Assembly: GCA_020027875.1 (NCBI GenBank)
Contig: JAHRHA010000001.1
Coordinates: 1-64,000, forward strand
Source of the DNA: Micromonosporaceae bacterium
Lineage (GTDB): Bacteria > Actinomycetota > Actinomycetes > Mycobacteriales > Micromonosporaceae
Length of the DNA stretch: 64,000 nucleotides
Direction of reading: 5' to 3'
Part shown: positions 40,670 through 48,143 of the stretch, in pieces
Layout: each line of letters opens with the position of its first letter
How positions within the stretch are numbered: the stretch's first letter is position 1
Notes under the pieces: generated by a model
What the model was told of the DNA's origin: nothing
Database searches by the model: none
Seen by the model: the letters and a program-made list of their open reading frames with translations, nothing else
Made by a program: the position numbers and the translations under genes

Positions 40670-40702
40670 GTTCATCTCTTGTTCACCTCTTGTTCTCCTG
40701 AC
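40670..40702 (+). promoter_or_regulatory. Candidate PHO box: three direct 11-bp repeats
   Basis: GTTCATCTCTT (40670-40680), GTTCACCTCTT (40681-40691) and GTTCTCCTGAC (40692-40702) are contiguous 11-bp direct repeats. They match the actinobacterial PhoP pattern of GTTCACC-like units repeated every 11 bp. The block overlaps the last codons and stop of ppk2 and lies upstream of DUF47-pit. It is oriented on the opposite strand to these genes. Another single unit, GTTCACGGGCG, is on the minus strand near 40624-40634. Phosphate control is plausible from the gene set; binding is inferred. Confidence 0.5.
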
Positions 40703-41592
40703 GCGAGCCGCGCCCGCAGTGCGGGTATGTCGAGAGCAACATCGGGATATGTCAGATTCATCTCCTCAAGGTGGGCCAGAAGAACGTTGGCCACCGCCCA
40801 GTTGCGGTACCACTTCCGGTCGGCCGGCACCACGTACCACGGCGCCGCCTTGCTGTTGCACCGGTTGAGGGCGTCCGCGTACGCCTCCTGGTAGTCATCC
40901 CACCTGTCGCGGTCGTCCAAATCTCCGGGGTTGAATTTCCACCGCTTCGTCGGGTCGTCCAGGCGGGCCAGCAGGCGCTCGCGCTGCTCTGCGTACGAGA
41001 CATGGAGCATGACCTTGATCATGCTCAGTCCGTCCGAGGCGAGATCCTGCTCGAACCGGTTGATCTGGTCATATCGCGCCTGCCAGATCTTCCGCGGCAC
41101 GAGCGAATGCACCCGCACCACCAGCACGTCCTCGTAGTGCGAGCGGTTGAACACGCCCACATACCCAGCCCCCGGCAGGGCCCGATCGATCCGCCAGAGG
41201 AAGTGCTGGGCCAACTCCTCCGCCGTCGGTGGGCCGAACGCCTTGATGTGCACCCCAAGCGGGTTCATCGTGCCGACCACGCTCTTGACCGTGCCGTCCT
41301 TGCCGCCGCAGTCCGTCGCCTGCAGGATGAGCAGCGCCCGGCGGCGGTCTGCGCCGACCGCGGCCGAGGCGAAGAGCCGCTCCTGGCCGGCCGCGATTCT
41401 CGTCCCGATCCGAGCGACCTCCGCCCGCGACCACGACTTGGGGTCGGCGTCGGCTGGCCTCGCCGGCGGTAGTCCAGGTGTCGATCGCGGGTCGGTGCCA
41501 GCGAGGTCGACCGAGCCTGGTTTTACCCGCAGCAGCCGGCGTACGCGCCGGGCCCGCTGGAGCAGCTCCCGCTCTTCTGTTGGGTCCGCCAC
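40672..41592 (-). CDS. ppk2: PPK2-family polyphosphate:nucleotide phosphotransferase
   Basis: A 306-residue kinase of the PPK2 family, using polyphosphate to phosphorylate nucleoside mono- or diphosphates. Motifs include LLILQATDCGGKDGTVKSVVG (Walker A-like), VFNRSHYEDVLVVRVHSL and the lid-region arginines around FEQDLASDGLSMIKVMLHVS. In the Walker A segment Cys replaces the more common Ala of DAGGKDG. GTG 41592 is chosen because GGAGG lies 4 bp upstream; the reading to 41655 has no such site. It is adjacent to the phosphate transport genes. Confidence 0.9.
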   Translation of the reverse strand: MADPTEERELLQRARRVRRLLRVKPGSVDLAGTDPRSTPGLPPARPADADPKSWSRAEVARIGTRIAAGQERLFASAAVGADRRRALLILQATDCGGKDGTVKSVVGTMNPLGVHIKAFGPPTAEELAQHFLWRIDRALPGAGYVGVFNRSHYEDVLVVRVHSLVPRKIWQARYDQINRFEQDLASDGLSMIKVMLHVSYAEQRERLLARLDDPTKRWKFNPGDLDDRDRWDDYQEAYADALNRCNSKAAPWYVVPADRKWYRNWAVANVLLAHLEEMNLTYPDVALDIPALRARLASGEQEVNKR

Positions 41593-41710
41593 ATCGCCTC
41601 CTGCCGAGCCTCCTGCCGAGGATCGTACGAACCGGCGGTCTGGTGTACGTGACAAACGGCGTTCCCGACACGTGATGGATTGACCGTCTGGCGTGCAGGA
41701 GGATCAGGGT

Positions 41711-42679
41711 ATGGCGAAAGGCGGGGGTACGGGCACCGAGCGCGCGACCATCTTCGAGGCGGACCGCGGTCGGGTGACCGCGATGGCCTACCGGATGCTC
41801 GGCAGCTGGGCCGAGGCCGAAGATGCTGTGCAGGAGGCCTGGCTGCGCTTCGCCGGCGCGGACCTCGCCGAGATCCGCGAGCCTCGGGCCTGGCTGACCA
41901 CTGTGGTCGGCAGGATCTGTCTCGATGTGCTCCGATCGGCTCGGGTTCGCCGTGAGGCGTATGTGGGTCCGTGGCTGCCCGAACCGGTTGTGGCCAGGCT
42001 TCCGTCGGATGGGGTCGACCCGGCCGACGCCGCCGCACGGACCGAGGAGGTCGGCCTCGCGCTACTGGTTGTGTTGGAGCGGCTCACCCCCGAACAGCGG
42101 GTTGCCTTCGTGCTGCACGACGTGTTCGCGGTGCCGTTCGATGACATCGCGACGACGCTGGCGACGACGACGGAGGCCGCCCGCCAGCTCGCGTCCCGCG
42201 GCCGGCGGGCCGTCGCGGCCGATGGGCAGCCGCGCCGCCGCGCCCCACTGGCCGAGCAGCGCGAAGCGGTCACCGCCTTCCTCGCGGCCGCGCGGTCCGG
42301 CGACCTTGACGGGCTCCTCGCGGTCCTGGCGCCGGACGTCGTCATGATCGGCGACGGCGGAGGGATTGTTCCGGCCGGCCGCCGGCCGATCGAGGGCGCA
42401 CTCGCCGCGGCCCGGTTCGTCCTCGGCCTGTTCCGGCGAGCAGAAACAGAGATGCTGGTCGAGGTGGAGCCGGTGCTGGTCAACGGCGACTTCGGCCTGC
42501 TCCTCGAGATTCGAGCACACGACGGCCGCGCGCTACCGTCGCCCGCAGGCCCAGAACTTGGCGACACCATTCGCGTCGTCATGGCCTTCGCCGTCCGGGA
42601 TGGACTCATCACGGGCATCTTCGACCAGCTCAACCCGGCGAAGCTCGCCCACGTACCGCGCCTGGCCCAGCTGAGGTGA
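41711..42679 (+). CDS. ECF41-type RNA polymerase sigma factor (SigJ-like)
   Basis: A 322-residue sigma factor. Region 2 (IFEADRGRVTAMAYRMLGSWAEAEDAVQEAW) and region 4 (LERLTPEQRVAFVLHDVFAVPFDDIATTL) are followed by a SnoaL-like C-terminal domain of about 110 residues (EAVTAFLAAARSGDLDGLLAVLAPDVVMIGDGGG). This fusion is diagnostic of the ECF41 group, where the C-terminal domain replaces an anti-sigma factor. ATG 41711 has AGGAGG 8 bp upstream. The convergent neighbour is the carboxymuconolactone-decarboxylase-like partner typical for ECF41. The 3' ends overlap by 50 bp. Confidence 0.9.
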   Translation: MAKGGGTGTERATIFEADRGRVTAMAYRMLGSWAEAEDAVQEAWLRFAGADLAEIREPRAWLTTVVGRICLDVLRSARVRREAYVGPWLPEPVVARLPSDGVDPADAAARTEEVGLALLVVLERLTPEQRVAFVLHDVFAVPFDDIATTLATTTEAARQLASRGRRAVAADGQPRRRAPLAEQREAVTAFLAAARSGDLDGLLAVLAPDVVMIGDGGGIVPAGRRPIEGALAAARFVLGLFRRAETEMLVEVEPVLVNGDFGLLLEIRAHDGRALPSPAGPELGDTIRVVMAFAVRDGLITGIFDQLNPAKLAHVPRLAQLR

Positions 42680-43250
42680 TCTGCTCGTCAAACGGGAGCA
42701 GACACGCGTCGGCATCCGCATAGCCCTGGGCGGTGATGCCCAGCGCGTGGTTGGTCCGGGCGCGCATGTTCTCCAGCGAAACGAGGTAGGTCAGCTCGAT
42801 CAGACCGTCGTCGCCGAAGCGCCTCCGTAGCCCCGCGACCATCTCGTCGGTGACGCGCATCGGCAGGTCGGTCATGGCGTCGGCGTACGCGAGCGCGGCC
42901 TTCTCGTCGGTCGAGAAGGCGGCCGACTCCTGGTAGCGCCCGAGCTCCCGGTGACGCTCCACAGTGAACCCGGCCTTCAGGGCGAGCATGGTGCCGAAGT
43001 CCACACACCAGGAACAGCCGACCCTGGTGGCCACCCGGTGGAGGACGAGGTCACGAAGCCGCGGGTCGAGCCGCCGCGCGGCGCGCTCCACGAGAAGCTC
43101 ATGGACGCCGGTGGCCCACATCAGACCGCGATGGTGCGCCGAGGCCTGGAACGGCTCGGGGAGCTGGCCAAAGCGGCGGCGCGCCATGCGAAAGGCGGTA
43201 CGGGTGAGCCAGCCGACCTGGTCGTCTCGGAGCATCGGAATGCGGGACAT
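42630..43250 (-). CDS. Carboxymuconolactone decarboxylase/AhpD-like protein, likely ECF41 target
   Basis: A 206-residue protein of the CMD/AhpD superfamily. The helix with VGCSWCVDFGTMLALKAG contains the CxxC redox motif typical of AhpD-like members, followed by an ALAYADAMTDLP block. Such proteins are the standard genomic partners of ECF41 sigma factors. The physiological substrate is not known in general. ATG 43250 has AAAGGAGG upstream. It has an ECF41-type promoter at 43319-43345. The last 16 codons overlap the sigma gene on the other strand. Confidence 0.88.
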   Translation of the reverse strand: MSRIPMLRDDQVGWLTRTAFRMARRRFGQLPEPFQASAHHRGLMWATGVHELLVERAARRLDPRLRDLVLHRVATRVGCSWCVDFGTMLALKAGFTVERHRELGRYQESAAFSTDEKAALAYADAMTDLPMRVTDEMVAGLRRRFGDDGLIELTYLVSLENMRARTNHALGITAQGYADADACLLPFDEQITSAGPGAVRGRASPG

Positions 43251-43318
43251 GTGGCCTCCTTTACGCGCGTGACGTCGCGTCGCAACTCGTGCTGCGGAAC
43301 TCGCGACTACGGAAGGAG

Positions 43319-43345
43319 GACGATGTGGCGCGGGGTGATGTGACG
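43319..43345 (-). promoter_or_regulatory. ECF41-type promoter of the CMD gene
   Basis: On the minus strand CGTCACA (43339-43345) is followed after exactly 16 bp by CGTC (43319-43322). The published ECF41 promoter consensus is TGTCACA-N16-CGTC, so only one base differs. It lies about 70 bp upstream of ATG 43250 and 6 bp past the stop of the DUF402 gene. No equally good match was found in front of the sigma gene itself. Confidence 0.75.
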
Positions 43346-43350
43346 GTGGA

Positions 43351-43860
43351 TCAAACCACTTTCGCGAGCCACGGGCGGAACGCGGTCGCGAATGGCTCGG
43401 TGCCATCGCCGAGCGCCGTCGCAAGCCAGTGGCTCGCGGCCGTGGCCTGCACAACCACCTCGTCGGGGTAACCGAACTGGACGCGGTTGGCGGCGAACTC
43501 ATCGTCGTCGAGCCGTTCGATGTCGCCCCACCGGCGCCGCCGGACATCGAGGTCCAGGTCGACCAGGGTGACCTCGCTCGTTCCGGACCAAGTCGCGGGC
43601 GTGGTGACGTCGCAGTACACCTCGGAGCGGCGCGGCGGCGCATTGAACATCGCGGTCCACCAGGCCTGCTTGGGAACCAGCAGGACGTAGGGTTCCTCCC
43701 GGTACGTCTCGCGGTCGCCGTCGACAGTAGCCGGCGTGCCGGCCGCCACGCCGAGCCACGTGCCGTCGGCGTCCTCGCCGAGCCATCGGGTCCGGTAGCT
43801 ACGGTGTGGCCCGCCGTCGTACTTCAGGTACACCACCTGGACGAGGCCGCGGCGAACCAT
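43351..43860 (-). CDS. DUF402-domain protein
   Basis: A 169-residue protein. The DUF402 core is seen in the central strand-rich part (WWTAMFNAPPRRSEVYCDVTTPATW) and the acidic segment EVTLVDLDLDVRRRRWGDIERLDDDEF. Related proteins include nucleoside diphosphate/triphosphate phosphatases that use the acidic cluster to bind metal. The start is ATG 43860 (MVRRGLVQVVYLKYDGG), 4 bp after the end of the truncated Uma2 gene. Substrate unassigned. Confidence 0.82.
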   Translation of the reverse strand: MVRRGLVQVVYLKYDGGPHRSYRTRWLGEDADGTWLGVAAGTPATVDGDRETYREEPYVLLVPKQAWWTAMFNAPPRRSEVYCDVTTPATWSGTSEVTLVDLDLDVRRRRWGDIERLDDDEFAANRVQFGYPDEVVVQATAASHWLATALGDGTEPFATAFRPWLAKVV

Positions 43861-43864
43861 GATC

Positions 43865-44047
43865 TCAGCGGACCAACGCGGCTGGGACGATGGTGACCGG
43901 GTGCAAACGGCCGGGGGCGGCGCTGACGATCAGGACTCCGTCGATGATCTCGTATCGCCGCCCGTCGTCGGGCATCCGCGCAAGATCTCCCCGAGTGAAC
44001 GGTCCCGCCGCCGCCTCGGGCTCCGCAGCCATCGCCATGACCGACAT
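43865..44047 (-). pseudogene. Truncated Uma2-family endonuclease-like gene
   Basis: The frame gives 60 residues starting from ATG 44047 with a good ribosome-binding site. It matches the N-terminal quarter of Uma2/DUF820 proteins (FTRGDLARMPDDGRRYEIIDG, then VLIVSAAPGRLHP). It then departs from the family and stops. The conserved PD-(D/E)XK-like catalytic core is missing; normal members have about 190 residues. The rest appears to have been deleted, bringing the DUF402 gene close behind. Confidence 0.75.
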
Positions 44048-44185
44048 TCTCGCCCCCCTTCTGACATGGCGCCAGGATGGCCGGCGCGTTGCGCGCCCAA
44101 GACCCCACCGTCAATCTGTGGATAACTCAGACGCGGGTGTGGACAACGGGGCTGGGCCCGGTGGAAGCGGGTAGCCTCACACACC

Positions 44186-46330
44186 GTGGCTGAAGCGCGA
44201 ACCCCACCGTCGGTCGAGGACCTCCTTGGCGCGGCGGTGGGCGCCGTCCCCGGCGGGACGGCTCGCGAGGGTCAGCAGGCGATGGCAGCGGCCGTGACCG
44301 AGGCGACGCGGGATCAGGAGCACCTGCTTGTGCAGGCCGGAACCGGCACGGGCAAGTCGCTCGCGTACTTGGTGCCCGCACTGCTCGTCGACGGCCCCGT
44401 GGTGATCTCCACAGCCACCCTCGCTCTGCAGCATCAGCTGGTCGACCAGGACCTGCCGCGCCTCGCCGACGCGGTGGAGCCGCTGCTCGGCTGGCGACCC
44501 ACCTTCGCGGTGTTGAAGGGCCGCCACCACTACCTGTGTCTGGCCAAACTGGACGGTGGGGGCGCGGAGGAGCCCGACGGGCTGTTTGACACCGGCGGTA
44601 CGGGCACCAAGTGGCTGGGCGAGGCGGGCCGGCTGGGACGCCAGATGCAACGGCTGCGCGACTGGGCCCTGGAGACCGAGACCGGCGACCGGGACGAACT
44701 AGACCCCGGCGTCGATGAGAGCGCGTGGCGGCTGGTCTCGATGCCCGCCCGCGAGTGCGTCGGCGCCACCCGATGCCCGTTCGGCGACGAGTGCTTCGCC
44801 GAGGCGTCCCGGGCCCGCGCCCGCGATGTCGACATCGTGGTGACCAACCACAGCCTGCTCGCCTTCGACATGCTCGCGGGCCGCCATATCATCCCGCCCC
44901 ACCAGCTGCTCGTCGTCGACGAGGCGCACGAGCTGGCCGATCGGGTCAGCTCCGCGAGCCAGGCCGAGCTGACGCCCGATCTGGTCGACCGCGCGGCCCG
45001 CAGAGCACGCTCCCTTGTGGAGAGTGAGGCGCACGATCGACTCATCGAGGCGGGCGACGCACTCGCCATCGCCTTGTCCGCGGCCGCACCTGGCCGGCTC
45101 ACGACGGGCCTGCCGCAAGCTCTGGCCGAGGCGCTCACGCTGCTCGACGCCGCCACCCGGCACGTGCTCGACGGCATCGGCGAGATCAAGCCAGACGACC
45201 CCGACCCGGTTCGTAAACAGGCGGCCCGCGCGGTGCTCTCCGACATGAATAAGGCAGCGCAGCGAATGCTCGCCGGTTCGGCCTTCGACGTCATCTGGCT
45301 CGAGCGCGACGACCGCCGCCGGGCCGTCGTCGTGGCGCCGCTATCGGTCGCCTCGACGCTGCGCAGTCTCCTCTACGACGACCGGACCGTCGTCGCCACC
45401 TCCGCCACCCTTGCACTCGGCGGCAACTTCGACACGATCGCTCGCTCCCTCGGCCTCCCGTCCTCCCCCACAGCCGCCCCCATCCCCACTCCCGTCCCCC
45501 CCGATCAAGGGCGTACGGCCGTGGTTCGATCTCCAACCCACGACCACAAGCCCTTGATCGACTCAGATAGCGGCGAGGCCGGCGGAGCGGAGGACGACGA
45601 GGACGAGCTGGCCTGGCGGGCCCTCGATGTGGGGTCGCCGTTTGACTACCGACGTCAGGGGATCCTGTACGTCGCGGCGCATCTACCCCGGCCGGCCGCG
45701 TCTGGTCTGCCCGAACCGGCCGCCCAGGAGCTAGTCCGGCTCGTGCGCGCGCTCGGCGGCCGTACCCTCGGCCTGTTCTCGTCACGTCGGGCGGCCGAGC
45801 GTGCGGCGGAAGTCCTCCGCGCGCAGACAGACCTGGACATCCTGCTCCAAGGCGAGGAGGCGCTGCCCCTGCTGGTGAAGCGGTTCCGGGCCGAGCCGAC
45901 GACCTGCCTGCTCGGCGTCATGTCGCTGTGGCAGGGCGTCGACGTGCCGGGCGAGGCATGCCAGCTGGTCGTGATCGACCGGCTGCCATTCCCGCGTCCG
46001 GACGAGCCTCTCGCGGCGGCGCGGTCGGCGGCCGTGGACGCTGCCGGAGGATCCGGCTTCGCCGCGGTCAGCGTGCCCATCGCGGCGGTGCGGCTCGCTC
46101 AGGGCGTGGGCCGGCTCATCCGTTCGGCGACCGACCGTGGCGTCGTCGCCGTACTTGACTCGAGGCTGGAGACGGCCAGAGCGTATGGCGCCTTCCTGCG
46201 CCGATCATTGCCGCCGTTCTGGTACACGACGAAGCCCGACGTGGTGGACGGGGTGCTGCGTCGGCTCGCCGCAGAGGCGGCCCCCAGCGCCACCGTCGCG
46301 TCCACGGCTGCCGAGGCAGCCCTAACGTAG
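44186..46330 (+). CDS. DinG-family ATP-dependent DNA helicase
   Basis: A 714-residue superfamily 2 helicase of the XPD/DinG type. Motifs: Walker A QAGTGTGKSLAYLVP, DEAH box LLVVDEAHELADR, C-terminal SLWQGVDVPGEA and QGVGRLIRSATDRGVV. Four cysteines (in YLCLAKL and ECVGATRCPFGDECF) fit an iron-sulfur cluster. It unwinds DNA, including R-loops or damaged structures. GTG 44186 is the first start giving the conserved N-terminus. It stands alone and converges on the AI-2E gene. Confidence 0.92.
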   Translation: MAEARTPPSVEDLLGAAVGAVPGGTAREGQQAMAAAVTEATRDQEHLLVQAGTGTGKSLAYLVPALLVDGPVVISTATLALQHQLVDQDLPRLADAVEPLLGWRPTFAVLKGRHHYLCLAKLDGGGAEEPDGLFDTGGTGTKWLGEAGRLGRQMQRLRDWALETETGDRDELDPGVDESAWRLVSMPARECVGATRCPFGDECFAEASRARARDVDIVVTNHSLLAFDMLAGRHIIPPHQLLVVDEAHELADRVSSASQAELTPDLVDRAARRARSLVESEAHDRLIEAGDALAIALSAAAPGRLTTGLPQALAEALTLLDAATRHVLDGIGEIKPDDPDPVRKQAARAVLSDMNKAAQRMLAGSAFDVIWLERDDRRRAVVVAPLSVASTLRSLLYDDRTVVATSATLALGGNFDTIARSLGLPSSPTAAPIPTPVPPDQGRTAVVRSPTHDHKPLIDSDSGEAGGAEDDEDELAWRALDVGSPFDYRRQGILYVAAHLPRPAASGLPEPAAQELVRLVRALGGRTLGLFSSRRAAERAAEVLRAQTDLDILLQGEEALPLLVKRFRAEPTTCLLGVMSLWQGVDVPGEACQLVVIDRLPFPRPDEPLAAARSAAVDAAGGSGFAAVSVPIAAVRLAQGVGRLIRSATDRGVVAVLDSRLETARAYGAFLRRSLPPFWYTTKPDVVDGVLRRLAAEAAPSATVASTAAEAALT

Positions 46331-46340
46331 TTCGCGTGGC

Positions 46341-47657
46341 TCAGGCGCCCGGCGGCAGCGGGGAGAGTGAGGCTTCAGCCTCACCCGGCGCTGGCGGCCC
46401 GGTCGGGTCGGGCGGCCCGGGCGGTGGAGCACCCGTCTCCTCGGCCCGGCGGACGGCGGCGAGATGGCGGATGCCGGTGTTGAGCACGGCCACTATCGGT
46501 ACCGCCACGAGCGCGCCGATGATGCCGGCGAGGACCACGCCACCAGCGATGGCGACGATGACGGCGAGCGGATGGATCGCTACCGCTCGACCCATGATGA
46601 GGGGCTGCAGGATGTGCCCCTCGATCTGTTGTACGGCGATGACCGCGGCCAGCACGATCAGGGCGACCACCGGGCCCCGGTCGACCAGCGCGACGAGAAT
46701 CGCGACCGCGCCGGAGATTGTTGCACCGACGATCGGGATGAACGCACCGAGAAAGACCAGCGCGGCCAGCGAGAACGCGAACCGCACGTTAAGGACCACC
46801 AACGCGATCCCAATTCCGACCGCGTCGATGAACGCCACCAGCACCGTTGCCCGCACGTAGGAGACCAGGGTGGTCCACGAAACGTCCGCCGCGCCGCCGA
46901 TCGAGTCTCGCGCGCGCTCGGGCAGCAGTCCGATGATGAAGCGGGAGATCCGCCGACCATCGCGCAGGAAAAAGAAGGTCGCGAACAGCACGAGGAACAC
47001 TCCGGCGAGCACGTGTCCGAGCGTGCTAGCCGTCGACAGCGCCCCCGTCGTCAGCGTTTCCCGGTTGTTGGTGAACCAGTCCTGCACACCCTTGAAAAAG
47101 CCGTTCAGCTGCGACTCGGACAGGTTCAGCGGGCCAGTCTTGAGCCAATCTTGGATCTTGGCGACGCCGTCCGAGGCGTTCTTCGAGAGCTGGGGCACAC
47201 CGTCCACGAACTGGTTGATCACGAGGGTGAGCGTGCCGACGACCGCGGCCAGGCCGGCGATCATCACCACCGTCACGGCGAACGAGCGGGGCAGCCGTGC
47301 CCGTCCAAGAATCCCTACCAGCGGCGACAGCAGCGCCGACAGCAGGACCGCGATGATCAACGGTACGACGACGAGCTGAAGCTTGCCGATCACCCACAGC
47401 ACCGCCACTCCGGCGGCGACCAGCAGCAGCACCCGCCATGCCCACGCACCCGCGACCCGGAGCCCGCGCGGCACGTCCAGGTCGTCGCGGTGGGTAACCG
47501 AGGTCGACGCAACAACGATCGGGCGCGGTGGTGCCGGCTCCGCCACGGGGTCCTCGCCTTCCGCAGTTCGCGCCTCCGCCCGGGCCTGCCGGACGGAGTC
47601 CCGCCCCGTCTCATAGGCCCTGCGAAGGTTCTCCCGCACGTTGTCGAACTGCCCCAA
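46341..47657 (-). CDS. AI-2E-family (UPF0118) membrane permease
   Basis: A 438-residue integral membrane protein with about eight hydrophobic segments. Family features include LIIAVLLSALLSPLVGIL, the central soluble part between helices, FFFLRDGRRI, and PIVGATISGAVAILVAL with QQIEGHILQPLIMGRAV near the C-terminus. Some family members act as Na+/H+ antiporters or exporters, and the role is uncertain. TTG 47657 (MGQFDNVRENL) is chosen because GAGGAGGG lies just in front; GTG 47639 is an alternative. The Pro/Gly-rich C-terminal tail is low complexity. Confidence 0.85.
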   Translation of the reverse strand: MGQFDNVRENLRRAYETGRDSVRQARAEARTAEGEDPVAEPAPPRPIVVASTSVTHRDDLDVPRGLRVAGAWAWRVLLLVAAGVAVLWVIGKLQLVVVPLIIAVLLSALLSPLVGILGRARLPRSFAVTVVMIAGLAAVVGTLTLVINQFVDGVPQLSKNASDGVAKIQDWLKTGPLNLSESQLNGFFKGVQDWFTNNRETLTTGALSTASTLGHVLAGVFLVLFATFFFLRDGRRISRFIIGLLPERARDSIGGAADVSWTTLVSYVRATVLVAFIDAVGIGIALVVLNVRFAFSLAALVFLGAFIPIVGATISGAVAILVALVDRGPVVALIVLAAVIAVQQIEGHILQPLIMGRAVAIHPLAVIVAIAGGVVLAGIIGALVAVPIVAVLNTGIRHLAAVRRAEETGAPPPGPPDPTGPPAPGEAEASLSPLPPGA

Positions 47658-47801
47658 CTCGCCCTCCTCGGGACCGGCTGCAACACCTAGGCATTTCGCG
47701 ACACCGCCAGCCCGTCTACCGTAACCGTCCGCACTCCCAAAGTCGCGTCCGTCACGCGTCCACCGCCCGACCCTCCGTCCGGGCCCGGTAGTTTGACAGG
47801 C

Positions 47802-48143
47802 GTGACCGCCAGCACTATCGACACCGATCCGGGACTGCCCATCCGCCTCCTGCACGACCGGGTGCTCGTCCGGCTCGAGGGCGGCGAGGGCGAGCGGCGC
47901 TCGGCTGCGGGCATCGTCATCCCAGCCACGGCATCGGTCGGCCGGCGCCTGTCCTGGGCCACCGCCGTGGGAGTCGGACCCAACGTGCGCTCGATCGTCA
48001 CCGGTGACCGGGTGCTCTTCGACGCCGACGACCGGTCCGAGGTCGAACTGCACGGCCGCGAGTACGTCCTCCTGCGCGAACGCGACGTCCACGCCGTCGC
48101 CGCGCGGCGGGTCGAACCCGACGCGACCGGCCTCTACCTCTGA
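47802..48143 (+). CDS. GroES-like (chaperonin-10 family) protein
   Basis: A 113-residue protein. IRLLHDRVLVRLEGGEGERRSAAGIVIPATA followed by GDRVLFDADDRSEVELHGREYVLLRERDV is a Cpn10 fold with the mobile-loop region partly shortened. Conserved GroES signature residues are only partly kept and no groEL is nearby, so it may be a specialised or non-canonical member. GTG 47802 is taken as start; TTG 47793 is possible. Its stop overlaps the convergent PrsW gene by 10 bp. Confidence 0.8.
   Translation: MTASTIDTDPGLPIRLLHDRVLVRLEGGEGERRSAAGIVIPATASVGRRLSWATAVGVGPNVRSIVTGDRVLFDADDRSEVELHGREYVLLRERDVHAVAARRVEPDATGLYL

Noticed and set aside
41593-41655. N-terminal extension of PPK2
   Set aside because: GTG 41592 has an ideal ribosome-binding site, and the extension lacks family similarity.
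46464-47690. 408-codon plus-strand frame rich in Arg, Asp and His
   Set aside because: Antisense to the AI-2E permease; the repeats of R, D, H and Q reflect the complement of hydrophobic codons.
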